Shown piece after piece: positions 53,441-64,000 of a stretch of DNA of 64,000 nt. The notes beneath the pieces are model-generated. The model saw nothing but the letters and a program-made list of their open reading frames with translations. It ran no database searches and had not been told where the DNA came from. This DNA is from Citrobacter freundii ATCC 8090 = MTCC 1658 = NBRC 12681. Its GTDB lineage: Bacteria; Pseudomonadota; Gammaproteobacteria; Enterobacterales; Enterobacteriaceae. Location of the stretch: positions 2,108,001-2,172,000 of the forward strand of contig NZ_CP049015.1 of assembly GCF_011064845.1 (NCBI RefSeq). The letters are read 5' to 3'. Position 1 is the stretch's first letter; every line of letters begins with the position of its first letter. Made by a program: the position numbers and the translations under genes.

Positions 53441-53469
53441 TTGACAATTTATCCGTAAGCCTTTTCAAT
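53441..53469 (+). promoter_or_regulatory. sigma-70 promoter of pheM-pheST
   Basis: Perfect -35 TTGACA at 53441-53446, 17-base spacer, and -10 TTCAAT at 53464-53469. It lies 40 bases before pheM, at the place of the attenuated pheST promoter of E. coli. Confidence 0.8.
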
Positions 53470-53508
53470 AAAGGTTGTCCGGTTTTTACCACACAAGGTA
53501 ACGCAAGC

Positions 53509-53553
53509 ATGAATGCTGCTATTTTCCGCTTCTTCTTTTACTTTAGCACCTGA
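53509..53553 (+). CDS. pheM: pheST operon leader peptide PheM
   Basis: 14-residue leader peptide, [14 protein letters not shown], with five Phe codons, identical to E. coli as remembered. Ribosome stalling at the Phe codons when charged tRNA-Phe is scarce favours an antiterminator over the terminator at 53600-53625 and raises pheST. AAGGTAA lies upstream as ribosome site. Confidence 0.95.
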
Positions 53554-53599
53554 AATCAGGAGGCTTGCGCGTGAAAGAAGAAACGGAAAACAGCGCCTA

Positions 53600-53625
53600 A
53601 AAGCCTCCCTGGTGGAGGCTTTTTT
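53600..53625 (+). terminator. pheST attenuator
   Basis: AGCCTCC (53601-53607) pairs with GGAGGCT (53613-53619) with a 5-base loop, then a T run to about 53625. It lies 47 bases after the pheM stop. The segment before it (AGGAGGCTTGCG, 53560-53571) can pair with the left arm as the competing antiterminator. Confidence 0.92.
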
Positions 53626-53639
53626 TATACGCGTCATCC

Positions 53640-53697
53640 TTCAAGTTGTCTCTGTATTGGCTGCATTCGCTCTTTTGCTGCGTTGATACAACTTGAA
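53640..53697. repeat. inverted repeat between the attenuator and pheS
   Basis: TTCAAGTTGT (53640-53649) and ACAACTTGAA (53688-53697) are perfect 10-base inverted arms around 38 bases containing TTGGCTGCATTCGCTC. This arrangement resembles a dispersed enterobacterial intergenic palindrome seen elsewhere in such genomes, from memory. It lies in the pheS leader. Confidence 0.6.
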
Positions 53698-53716
53698 TGA
53701 TTTTGCGTATATATGA

Positions 53717-57139
<3,423 letters not shown>

Positions 57140-57143
57140 ACCT

Positions 57144-57443
57144 ATGGCGCTTACAAAAGCTGAAATGTCAGAATATCTGTTTGATAAGCTTGGGCTTAGC
57201 AAGCGGGATGCCAAAGAACTGGTCGAGCTGTTTTTCGAAGAGATCCGTCGTGCTCTGGAAAATGGTGAGCAGGTAAAACTCTCTGGTTTTGGTAACTTCG
57301 ATCTGCGTGATAAGAATCAACGTCCGGGCCGTAACCCGAAAACGGGCGAAGATATTCCCATTACAGCACGGCGCGTGGTGACCTTCAGACCCGGACAGAA
57401 GTTAAAAAGCCGGGTCGAAAACGCAACGCCCAAAGAAGAGTGA
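57144..57443 (+). CDS. ihfA: integration host factor alpha subunit
   Basis: DNA-bending HU-family subunit, 99 residues, E. coli length. [19 protein letters not shown] begins the dimer body, GFGNFDLR and the beta-arm [13 protein letters not shown] with the intercalating Pro are present. It ends the pheST-ihfA unit; E. coli ihfA also has an internal promoter in pheT. A strong terminator follows. Confidence 0.98.
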   Translation: MALTKAEMSEYLFDKLGLSKRDAKELVELFFEEIRRALENGEQVKLSGFGNFDLRDKNQRPGRNPKTGEDIPITARRVVTFRPGQKLKSRVENATPKEE

Positions 57444-57509
57444 TTTAACGATCCGTTAAGTCACTTGCTCTGCCATCAAAGCGGCAGCGCAAACCATGAT
57501 ATATAACTA

Positions 57510-57534
57510 AAAAGGCCGCTCTGCGGCCTTTTTC
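57510..57534 (+). terminator. terminator of pheST-ihfA
   Basis: AAGGCCGC (57512-57519) and GCGGCCTT (57523-57530), loop TCT, followed by Ts to 57533. It lies about 70 bases past the ihfA stop. Confidence 0.9.
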
Positions 57535-57596
57535 CTTTTCACTACCGAATCAGCACCGTAGAATCACCTTCATCTCTTTTCAGCAGAATGGAAAAC

Positions 57597-58577
57597 ATGC
57601 TGACTTTCGCCCATCAACAGCAGCGTCGAAATGTGCGCTGGATACTGTCACTGTCAGTACTTATGCTACTGGCAACGATTCTAAGCTTGTGCGCAGGAGA
57701 ACAATGGATCGCTCCCGGCGACTGGTTCAGCGCCCGCGGCGATCTGTTCGTCTGGCAAATCCGACTTCCCCGTACCCTTGCCGTTTTGCTGGTAGGCGCT
57801 GCGTTGGCCTTATCAGGCGCAGTGATGCAAGCTCTCTTTGAAAATCCGCTCGCCGAGCCGGGATTATTAGGCGTGTCTAACGGCGCGGGAGTCGGGCTCA
57901 TCGCGGCGGTGCTGCTGGGGCAGGGGCAACTTCCCGGCTGGGCATTGGGCCTTTGCGCCATTGCCGGGGCGCTGATTATCACGCTCATACTGCTACGTTT
58001 CGCCCGCCGTCATTTGTCTACCAGCCGTCTGCTGCTGGCAGGGGTGGCGCTGGGGATTATCTGTAGCGCGCTGATGACATGGGCCATCTACTTCTCCACT
58101 TCATTTGACTTACGACAGCTGATGTACTGGATGATGGGGGGCTTCGGTGGCGTAGACTGGCATCAGGCCTGGCTCATGGTGGCGTTGATTCCGGTACTGG
58201 TGTGGATCTGCTGTCAGTCGCAGCCGATGAATATGCTGGCATTAGGAGAGACGTCTGCTCGTCAGCTGGGGCTGCCACTATGGTTCTGGCGCAACCTGCT
58301 GGTGGTCGCCACGGGCTGGATGGTCGGCGTGAGCGTGGCTCTGGCAGGGGCGATTGGTTTTATTGGGCTTGTGATACCGCATATTTTGCGACTGTGCGGC
58401 CTCACCGATCACCGTGTTTTATTGCCAGGTTGTGCGTTGGCTGGTGCAATCGCATTACTGTTTGCTGATGTTGTCGCGCGTCTGGTGCTGGCCTCGGCTG
58501 AGTTACCTATCGGCGTGGTGACGGCCACCATGGGCGCACCGGTATTTATCTGGCTATTGTTAAAAGCCGCGCGCTAG
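57597..58577 (+). CDS. btuC: vitamin B12 ABC transporter permease BtuC
   Basis: FecCD-family inner-membrane permease; with BtuD and periplasmic BtuF imports cobalamin. With ATG at 57597 it has 326 residues, the E. coli length, starting [13 protein letters not shown]; an in-frame ATG at 57588 lacks a better ribosome site. About ten helices; conserved [21 protein letters not shown] and the coupling loop [17 protein letters not shown]. Followed by btuE and btuD. Confidence 0.97.
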   Translation: MLTFAHQQQRRNVRWILSLSVLMLLATILSLCAGEQWIAPGDWFSARGDLFVWQIRLPRTLAVLLVGAALALSGAVMQALFENPLAEPGLLGVSNGAGVGLIAAVLLGQGQLPGWALGLCAIAGALIITLILLRFARRHLSTSRLLLAGVALGIICSALMTWAIYFSTSFDLRQLMYWMMGGFGGVDWHQAWLMVALIPVLVWICCQSQPMNMLALGETSARQLGLPLWFWRNLLVVATGWMVGVSVALAGAIGFIGLVIPHILRLCGLTDHRVLLPGCALAGAIALLFADVVARLVLASAELPIGVVTATMGAPVFIWLLLKAAR

Positions 58578-58637
58578 AACGCGTTGGTTCGGTCTATGAT
58601 TAAAAACTGAAAATCCACCTGTTGTTCTGGAGATGCT

Positions 58638-59189
58638 ATGCAAAACACTATCCTTGATACAGAAGTGACGACCATCGACGGCGAGGTTACCTCACTGCAG
58701 CCGTATTCCGGAAATGTGCTGTTAATCGTCAACGTTGCTTCAAAATGTGGACTGACGCCGCAGTACGAGCAACTGGAGAATCTGCAGAAAACCTGGCACC
58801 AACAGGGCTTCAGCGTTCTTGGTTTCCCTTGCAATCAGTTTCTGGGCCAGGAGCCGGGCAGCGAAGAGGAAATAAAAACGTACTGCAGTACCACCTGGGG
58901 CGTAACTTTCCCGATGTTCAGCAAAATTGACGTCAACGGCGAGGGACGCCATCCGCTGTATCAGAAGCTGATTGATGCCGCACCAACGGCCGTTGCACCT
59001 GCGGACAGTGGGTTCTATGAGCGAATGGCGAGCAAAGGTCGTGCGCCGCTCTACCCGGACGATATTCTGTGGAATTTCGAGAAGTTTTTAGTGGGTCGCG
59101 ATGGAAAAGTGCTGCAACGATTCTCACCGGATATGACGCCTGAGGATCCCATTCTGGTGCAAACCATCAAGCAGGCGCTGGCAAACTAA
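58638..59189 (+). CDS. btuE: BtuE, thioredoxin/glutathione peroxidase
   Basis: Glutathione-peroxidase-family enzyme of 183 residues reducing peroxides with thioredoxin or glutathione; despite the name it is not needed for B12 uptake. The peroxidatic Cys37 is in [15 protein letters not shown], Gln in [13 protein letters not shown], and Trp in LWNFEKFLV. No signal peptide. GGAG precedes the ATG. Its stop overlaps the btuD start by one base (TAATG). Confidence 0.97.
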   Translation: MQNTILDTEVTTIDGEVTSLQPYSGNVLLIVNVASKCGLTPQYEQLENLQKTWHQQGFSVLGFPCNQFLGQEPGSEEEIKTYCSTTWGVTFPMFSKIDVNGEGRHPLYQKLIDAAPTAVAPADSGFYERMASKGRAPLYPDDILWNFEKFLVGRDGKVLQRFSPDMTPEDPILVQTIKQALAN

Positions 59190-59938
59190 TGTCTCGATTG
59201 ATGCAGCTACAGGACGTCGCGGAATCGACCCGTCTTGGCCCGCTTTCTGGTGAGATAAAAGCAGGAGAGATCCTGCATTTAGTGGGACCAAACGGTGCCG
59301 GAAAAAGTACGCTGTTGGCGCGTATAGCGGGTCTGACGAACGGAGAGGGCAGCATCACTTTTGGTGATATGCCGTTGGAGGAATGGCCGGCTGCCAGACT
59401 GGCGCAATATCGTGCCTATCTTGCGCAACAGCAAAATCCGCCGTTTGCGATGCCGGTCTGGCATTTTCTGACGCTGCATCAACCCGACAAAGCACGTACC
59501 GATCTGTTACAGGAGGTCGCCGATGCGCTCGGCCTGGGAGATAAACTGGGGCGCGGCGTGAACCAACTCTCCGGCGGTGAGTGGCAGCGTGTGCGCCTGG
59601 CTGCGGTTATCCTGCAGATTTGCCCACAAGCGAATCCATTAGGTCAGCTTTTACTCCTGGATGAGCCGATGAACAGTCTGGACGTCGCGCAACAAAACGC
59701 ACTGGATCGATTGTTGAGTCAGCTGTGTTTGCAGGGCATAGCGATTGTGATGAGTAGTCACGACCTTAATCACACCTTACGCCATGCGCATAAAGCCTGG
59801 CTACTCAAACGTGGGAAACTGCTTGCCAGTGGTTCTCGAGATGCGGTACTGACGCCGGCCAATCTGTCTGCGGCCTATGGTGTCAACTTCCGACGTTTGG
59901 ATATTGAAGGGCATAGAATGCTCATATCAACCACTTAA
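59189..59938 (+). CDS. btuD: vitamin B12 ABC transporter ATPase BtuD
   Basis: ATPase of BtuCD-F, 249 residues, E. coli length. Walker [10 protein letters not shown] (about 33-41), Q-loop in YLAQQQNPP, signature [13 protein letters not shown], Walker [13 protein letters not shown], and the H-loop in MSSHDLNHT. The one-base overlap with btuE couples their translation. Confidence 0.98.
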   Translation: MSRLMQLQDVAESTRLGPLSGEIKAGEILHLVGPNGAGKSTLLARIAGLTNGEGSITFGDMPLEEWPAARLAQYRAYLAQQQNPPFAMPVWHFLTLHQPDKARTDLLQEVADALGLGDKLGRGVNQLSGGEWQRVRLAAVILQICPQANPLGQLLLLDEPMNSLDVAQQNALDRLLSQLCLQGIAIVMSSHDLNHTLRHAHKAWLLKRGKLLASGSRDAVLTPANLSAAYGVNFRRLDIEGHRMLISTT

Positions 59939-60015
59939 GTTAAATGGGTTCTTGAAAATCATATAATTTCCACGCTAAATTGGTATAAAAATAAAATTCA
60001 GAGGATTCGTACTGA

Positions 60016-60480
60016 ATGCGCTTTTGGCTCCTTTTAATCACAGCATTGTTTTTGGCGGGCTGCAGCAGCCATCGTGCGCCTGCGCCAAATGCCCGCTTGT
60101 CGGATTCAATCGCCGTTATCGCCGGTCTTAATGATCAGCTACAAACCTGGCATGGCACACCCTATCGTTATGGTGGTATGAGTCGTAGCGGGGTGGATTG
60201 TTCTGGATTTGTTTTGATGACGATGCGCGATAAATTCGATCTGCAACTCCCACGCGATACGCGTACGCAATCAAAGATTGGTACCGAAATTGATAAAGAC
60301 GATTTGCTGCCCGGTGATCTGGTTTTCTTTAAAACCGGGTCTGGGGAAAGCGGTCTGCATGTCGGTATTTACGATACCAATAATCAATTTATTCATGCTT
60401 CAACCAGCCGTGGAGTGATGCGCTCGTCTCTGGATAACGTTTACTGGCGTAAAAACTTTTGGCAGGCGCGACGTATTTAA
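60016..60480 (+). CDS. nlpC: NlpC, lipoprotein NlpC/P60 peptidase
   Basis: Predicted murein peptide hydrolase anchored as a lipoprotein, 154 residues. Lipobox LAGC with lipidated Cys16. The NlpC/P60 triad is Cys62 (GVDCSGFV), His in SGLHVGIYD and His in QFIHAST. AGAGGA precedes the ATG. Lies 77 bases after btuD and may be cotranscribed with it. Confidence 0.95.
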   Translation: MRFWLLLITALFLAGCSSHRAPAPNARLSDSIAVIAGLNDQLQTWHGTPYRYGGMSRSGVDCSGFVLMTMRDKFDLQLPRDTRTQSKIGTEIDKDDLLPGDLVFFKTGSGESGLHVGIYDTNNQFIHASTSRGVMRSSLDNVYWRKNFWQARRI

Positions 60481-60492
60481 TCCTCACAACTC

Positions 60493-60519
60493 CGAGGCTG
60501 CCATCGAGTGGCAGCCTCG
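60493..60519 (+). terminator. hairpin after nlpC
   Basis: CGAGGCTGCCA (60493-60503) and TGGCAGCCTCG (60509-60519) form a perfect 11-bp stem with a 5-base loop, 12 bases past the nlpC stop. No T run follows, so termination may be partial. Confidence 0.7.
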
Positions 60520-60704
60520 ACATCACCGTTTGAAAGTTAACTTTTATTTCTGCTTTTGGTTAGACAATACCCATGAACATTAAGAGCGTATCTTGCTAAA
60601 AATATGATTTATTCCGAGATATTAAAAAGTGCAAAGCTGGATATTCGCTTATAATCAGGATAAGCTAAAAAAAAGGATTCGATTTACCGGCTAAAAAGGG
60701 AAAA

Positions 60705-60800
60705 ATGAAAGGGCCTCTACTTGCATCAGCAGTAACGTATTTCTTCATCCTTTGCTACAGGATGCCGGATAACACCCATGCAGCGGGGCTGGCACGATGA
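60705..60800 (+). CDS. possible 31-residue leader ORF overlapping ydiV
   Basis: ATG at 60705 opens a frame of 31 codons that ends in TGA at 60798-60800, overlapping the ydiV ATG (60797) as ATGA. The peptide starts MKGPLLASAVTYFFILCYR and has a hydrophobic middle. AAAAGGGAAAA before the ATG is a passable ribosome site. ydiV itself has only a weak GGGG 10 or more bases upstream, so coupling could matter. No homologue is known to me; it could also be chance. Confidence 0.4.
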   Translation: MKGPLLASAVTYFFILCYRMPDNTHAAGLAR

Positions 60801-61510
60801 TTGTTTCACTGGATAATCTTTACCATTCTGAGTTCTCTTTTCTTCCTGCGAGAAGCGAAAAAGGCGATCTTGAATTCGTCGACATCATCACCAATTTCGC
60901 CAGTGCACATGGGGATGTGCGTATACCCACCGAGCTGGTCCTACCTCGGATGTCAGACGACGAACAATGTCGTTTATTTGTAGAAAAACTAGAATTAATC
61001 GAAACGTGCCAACATTTTTTTATTCAGCGAAAAGTATTTGCCTGGATTAATTTAACGCCAGCAATTGCTAATACTTTATTATCAGATACTGAACTTGCTT
61101 CACAAGTTGAACGATTTTCATTTCTGGAGCTGACTATTAATGAAAGCTATCCGGAGTTAAACAAAGGTAAAGATAATCCAACATTGGCCGCACTTGCTGC
61201 GCGATTTCCATTAGTCCTGACAAACTATGGTGCTGGCGGTATATCAACCCGGGCAATTTTTGACGGTCTGTTCAAACGCGTCGTTCTGGATAAAAACTTT
61301 GTTCAACAAAGGATTGCACATATTTCGTTTGAACCGTTTATGCGGGCTATTCTGGCGCAACTATCTCCCAGTTGTGAGTCAATAATCATTAGCGGAATTG
61401 ATACACAAGAGATGCTGGAGCGTGTTTTGCCTGTGGGATTCAGTGCCATGCAGGGAGGATTGTGGCCTGCAGTGCCTCCTGCGCAGATAATTTCGCTTGC
61501 TAAGATATAA
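60797..61510 (+). CDS. ydiV: YdiV, EAL-like anti-FlhDC factor
   Basis: Degenerate EAL-domain protein of 237 residues, the E. coli and Salmonella length. It binds FlhD and targets FlhD4C2 for ClpXP, lowering flagellar gene expression with poor nutrition; it does not hydrolyse c-di-GMP. The EAL motif is lost (ELTINESYPELNKGK-type sequence in its place), while GLFKRVVLDKNFV and SGIDTQEM keep the fold. It starts within an ATGA overlap with a small upstream frame. Confidence 0.92.
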   Translation: MIVSLDNLYHSEFSFLPARSEKGDLEFVDIITNFASAHGDVRIPTELVLPRMSDDEQCRLFVEKLELIETCQHFFIQRKVFAWINLTPAIANTLLSDTELASQVERFSFLELTINESYPELNKGKDNPTLAALAARFPLVLTNYGAGGISTRAIFDGLFKRVVLDKNFVQQRIAHISFEPFMRAILAQLSPSCESIIISGIDTQEMLERVLPVGFSAMQGGLWPAVPPAQIISLAKI

Positions 61511-61571
61511 CCCTTTTATTTGCTGGTGTTTAACAGGCTATTAACAGTCTACACTAGAGGCAGGAGGCCCT

Positions 61572-63014
61572 ATGACCCTGTCTTTTACCACTCGCTGGCG
61601 TGATGAACTACCAGCAACTTATACCGCGCTTTCACCCACCCCTTTGAAAAATGCGCGCCTTATCTGGCATAACGATGCGCTGGCGGAGCAATTAGCTATT
61701 CCTGCGGCGCTATTTGATATTTCAACTGGTGCGGGCGTTTGGGGAGGCGAATCGCTGCTTCCCGGGATGTCGCCTTTAGCCCAGGTTTATAGTGGGCATC
61801 AGTTCGGCGTCTGGGCAGGTCAGCTTGGCGACGGACGTGGGATCCTGCTGGGCGAACAACAGCTCGCGGATGGTTCAACGTTTGACTGGCACCTGAAAGG
61901 TGCCGGACTCACGCGGTATTCCCGCATGGGTGATGGGCGCGCCGTGCTGCGCTCGACCATTCGCGAAAGCCTGGCCAGTGAAGCGATGCACTACTTGGGA
62001 ATACCGACCACGCGGGCATTGTCGATTGTCACCAGCGACACGCCGGTGTATCGCGAAACGGTCGAAGCGGGGGCGATGCTTATCCGCGTGGCGCAAAGCC
62101 ATATGCGGTTTGGCCATTTTGAGCATTTTTACTATCGCCGGGAGCCGGAAAAAGTGCGCCAGTTGGCTGACTTTGCGATTCGCCATTACTGGCCGCAATG
62201 GCAGGAAGACGCCGATAAATATCAGCTGTGGTTTAACGATGTTGTCACGCGTACTGCGACGTTAATCGCTGACTGGCAGGCGGTAGGATTTGCGCATGGT
62301 GTTATGAACACGGACAACATGTCGATTCTGGGTCTGACGATGGATTACGGTCCATTCGGTTTTCTTGATGATTACGTGCCCGATTATATCTGCAATCACT
62401 CTGACAACCAGGGGCGATACAGTTTCGATAATCAACCGGCCGCCGCGTTGTGGAACCTGCAACGTCTGGCGCAAACCCTGTCGCCGTTTATCCCGGTCGA
62501 GGCGCTCAATGATGCGCTGGACAGTTACCAGATGGCGCTGTTAACTCGCTACGGTCAGCGGATGCGGCAAAAGCTCGGCTTCTTTAGCGAGCAGAAAGAC
62601 GATAACGAACTGCTTAGCGAGCTGTTTAGTCTGATGTCGCGGGAAAGAAGCGACTATACGCGAACGTTTCGCATGCTCAGCCAAACGGAACAACACAGTG
62701 CGCAATCTCCGTTGCGCGATGAGTTTATCGACCGCGCAGCGTTTGACGACTGGTTCACGCGATATCGCTCGCGCCTTCAGCAAGACAATATTGCCGATGC
62801 TGCCAGGCAAACACAGATGAAGGCGGCTAACCCGGCGATGGTATTACGTAACTGGCTGGCGCAACGGGCGATTAGTCAGGCAGAGCAGGGGGATTACGCC
62901 GAGCTGCATCGGTTGCACCAGGCGTTGCGTACCCCGTTTGCCGATCGTGATGATGACTATGTCAGCCGTCCACCTGACTGGGGAAAACGGCTGGAAGTGA
63001 GTTGTTCAAGCTAA
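61572..63014 (+). CDS. selO: SelO (YdiU), protein adenylyltransferase pseudokinase
   Basis: Pseudokinase that transfers AMP to Ser, Thr or Tyr of other proteins, linked to redox stress. The 480 residues compare with 478 in E. coli. Visible features: [20 protein letters not shown], the Lys in [20 protein letters not shown], catalytic-loop-like [12 protein letters not shown] and the metal Asp in [13 protein letters not shown]. The C-terminus LEVSCSS keeps the Cys that is Sec in animals. AGGAGG lies before the ATG. It overlaps the hmuV end by 4 bases in opposite direction. Confidence 0.96.
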   Translation: MTLSFTTRWRDELPATYTALSPTPLKNARLIWHNDALAEQLAIPAALFDISTGAGVWGGESLLPGMSPLAQVYSGHQFGVWAGQLGDGRGILLGEQQLADGSTFDWHLKGAGLTRYSRMGDGRAVLRSTIRESLASEAMHYLGIPTTRALSIVTSDTPVYRETVEAGAMLIRVAQSHMRFGHFEHFYYRREPEKVRQLADFAIRHYWPQWQEDADKYQLWFNDVVTRTATLIADWQAVGFAHGVMNTDNMSILGLTMDYGPFGFLDDYVPDYICNHSDNQGRYSFDNQPAAALWNLQRLAQTLSPFIPVEALNDALDSYQMALLTRYGQRMRQKLGFFSEQKDDNELLSELFSLMSRERSDYTRTFRMLSQTEQHSAQSPLRDEFIDRAAFDDWFTRYRSRLQQDNIADAARQTQMKAANPAMVLRNWLAQRAISQAEQGDYAELHRLHQALRTPFADRDDDYVSRPPDWGKRLEVSCSS

Positions 63015-63790
63015 GGGGCCAGAAATACCTGCGGGGAGGCGTTGGCCGGATGCTGGCCAACGTGTACCTGAGCACCGTACCAGCGCTTCAGGTCATCGGC
63101 CTGTAACACAGTTTCCGGTGTTCCCTGCGATACCAGCCTGCCGTTGTGCAGCAGCACTATTCTGTCTGCCCACAGTGCGGCGAGGTTCAGATCGTGAAGC
63201 ACAATGCACACATGCAGCTCTCCCGAAGAGGTAAGCGTTTTTAGCATGCGCAACAGATGCTGCTGGTGGTAAAGATCCAGCGCGGAGGTCGGTTCATCAA
63301 GGAATAACCAACCACGAGGCGCACCGTCGCACCAGAGTTGTGCCAGCGCACGGGCTAACTGTACTCGCTGTTGCTCGCCGCCGGAAAGCGCGGCGTATTG
63401 CCGACCCGCCAAAGGTGTGCATCCGGTCATTTCCATCACCTGAGCGATAAGCCGGGGCTCCTGCTGTTGGGTCCACGGCGCGCGGCCCATCGCGATGACG
63501 GCCTCTACCGGCCAGTCGAATCCCAACTGTGTTTGCTGGCGCATCACTGCCCGATGCCGCGACAGGGTCTGGGTAGACCATTCATGCAGCGGTTTGCCCG
63601 CCAGCACGCAACGCCCGGTTGCTGGTTTGAGAAAACCGGTCAGCAGGCGCAGCAGGGTGGATTTCCCCGCACCGTTTGGGCCGATGAGCGCAACCAGTTC
63701 ACCTTTTGTAAGGGCGAGCGATACGTCGTCAATCACCGCTCTGCCAGCTACGTGATAGTGAAGCCCTTCAGCGATGAAATGTTCAGCCAT
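63011..63790 (-). CDS. hmuV: heme ABC transporter ATP-binding protein HmuV
   Basis: ATPase of a heme importer, 259 residues. Walker [10 protein letters not shown] (about 37-45), the signature [16 protein letters not shown] (about 136-151), Walker [13 protein letters not shown] and the switch His in [11 protein letters not shown]. Overlaps the hmuU stop by 8 bases, so they are coupled. E. coli K-12 has no such gene beside ydiU; heme uptake clusters of this type occur in Citrobacter and other enterics. Confidence 0.92.
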   Translation of the reverse strand: MAEHFIAEGLHYHVAGRAVIDDVSLALTKGELVALIGPNGAGKSTLLRLLTGFLKPATGRCVLAGKPLHEWSTQTLSRHRAVMRQQTQLGFDWPVEAVIAMGRAPWTQQQEPRLIAQVMEMTGCTPLAGRQYAALSGGEQQRVQLARALAQLWCDGAPRGWLFLDEPTSALDLYHQQHLLRMLKTLTSSGELHVCIVLHDLNLAALWADRIVLLHNGRLVSQGTPETVLQADDLKRWYGAQVHVGQHPANASPQVFLAP

Positions 63791-64000
63791 GCGCTCCTCG
63801 CTGACGAAAAATAAGCCATAAAAACCACGGTGCGCCGAGAAGACTGGTCAACAGACCGACCGGCATCTCCGCAGGCGCAACCGCAGTACGGGCCAGGGTG
63901 TCGGCAATCAGCAATAAAAACGCGCCCGCCAGCACGGAACCCGGAATAACGGCCCGATGGTCTGAGCCGAGCCACATACGTATTAAATGTGGGATTACCA
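63783..64000 (-). CDS. hmuU: heme ABC transporter permease HmuU, 5' end beyond the window
   Basis: C-terminal 72 codons of a FecCD-family permease. The frame runs to the window edge (IPHLIRMWLGSDHRAVIPG, the family's coupling-loop region), so the ATG at 63977 is internal. Later stretches GAFLLLIADTLART and EMPVGLLTSLLGAPWFLWL are the last two helices. Likely forms HmuUV with hmuV; binding protein and receptor genes should lie further right. Confidence 0.9.
   Translation of the reverse strand, partial: VIPHLIRMWLGSDHRAVIPGSVLAGAFLLLIADTLARTAVAPAEMPVGLLTSLLGAPWFLWLIFRQRGAHG

Noticed and set aside
57588..57596. Earlier ATG for btuC
   Set aside because: Adds three unconserved residues; the ATG at 57597 gives the E. 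coli length.

Overview
The window is a stretch of enterobacterial chromosome. Almost every gene can be recognised, and gene order follows the Escherichia coli K-12 segment from ydjE to ydiU with local differences. I think a Citrobacter-type organism is most likely (inference). Proteins are close to E. coli at near-identical lengths, but a heme ABC transporter lies next to selO, a kduD-like dehydrogenase lies next to ydjM, and ydjY and ynjI are missing. E. coli comparisons here are from memory, not from a search.

Layout. 1-10.8 kb: end of the ydjE transporter, pncA-ansA-sppA (minus), ydjA-selD-topB (plus), gdhA (minus), ynjH/nudG. 10.9-18.3 kb: ynjA-ynjF (plus) facing a minus-strand cluster ydjX-ydjZ-ynjB-ynjC-ynjD-ynjE (membrane proteins, an ABC importer and a rhodanese). 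18.4-25.7 kb: xthA and the divergent arginine succinyltransferase operon astCADBE, with NtrC-like sites and a sigma-54 promoter. 26-29.8 kb: spy, ves, cho, nadE, osmE. 29.9-35.4 kb: the chitobiose operon chbBCARFG. 35.4-46.1 kb: katE, cedA, tcyP, SOS-type ydjM, a kduD-like gene with a KdgR-like box, hxpB, yniB, yniA, pfkB, ydiY and the 35-residue yniD. 46.2-50.1 kb: the only clearly foreign stretch, holding a degenerate IS3-family element split by an apparently intact second IS3-family element, a gene fragment, an AT-rich membrane acyltransferase and possible attachment-site repeats. 50.2-57.4 kb: the translation operon thrS-infC-rpmI-rplT-pheM-pheST-ihfA, with the AUU start of infC and the pheM attenuator. 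57.6-64 kb: btuCED, nlpC, ydiV, selO, and hmuV plus the end of hmuU.

Functionally the window is mostly housekeeping: translation, redox and DNA repair, plus nitrogen (ast, gdhA, ansA), amino-sugar (chb), vitamin B12 and heme import modules. I saw no CRISPR array, tRNA or rRNA gene. I did not find a clearly new multi-gene system. The best leads are a one-base disruption at the start of ydjX, a 31-codon open frame overlapping the start of ydiV, an intrinsic terminator just upstream of ydiY, a gdhA terminator inside the topB coding sequence, and the nested-IS/acyltransferase island before thrS.
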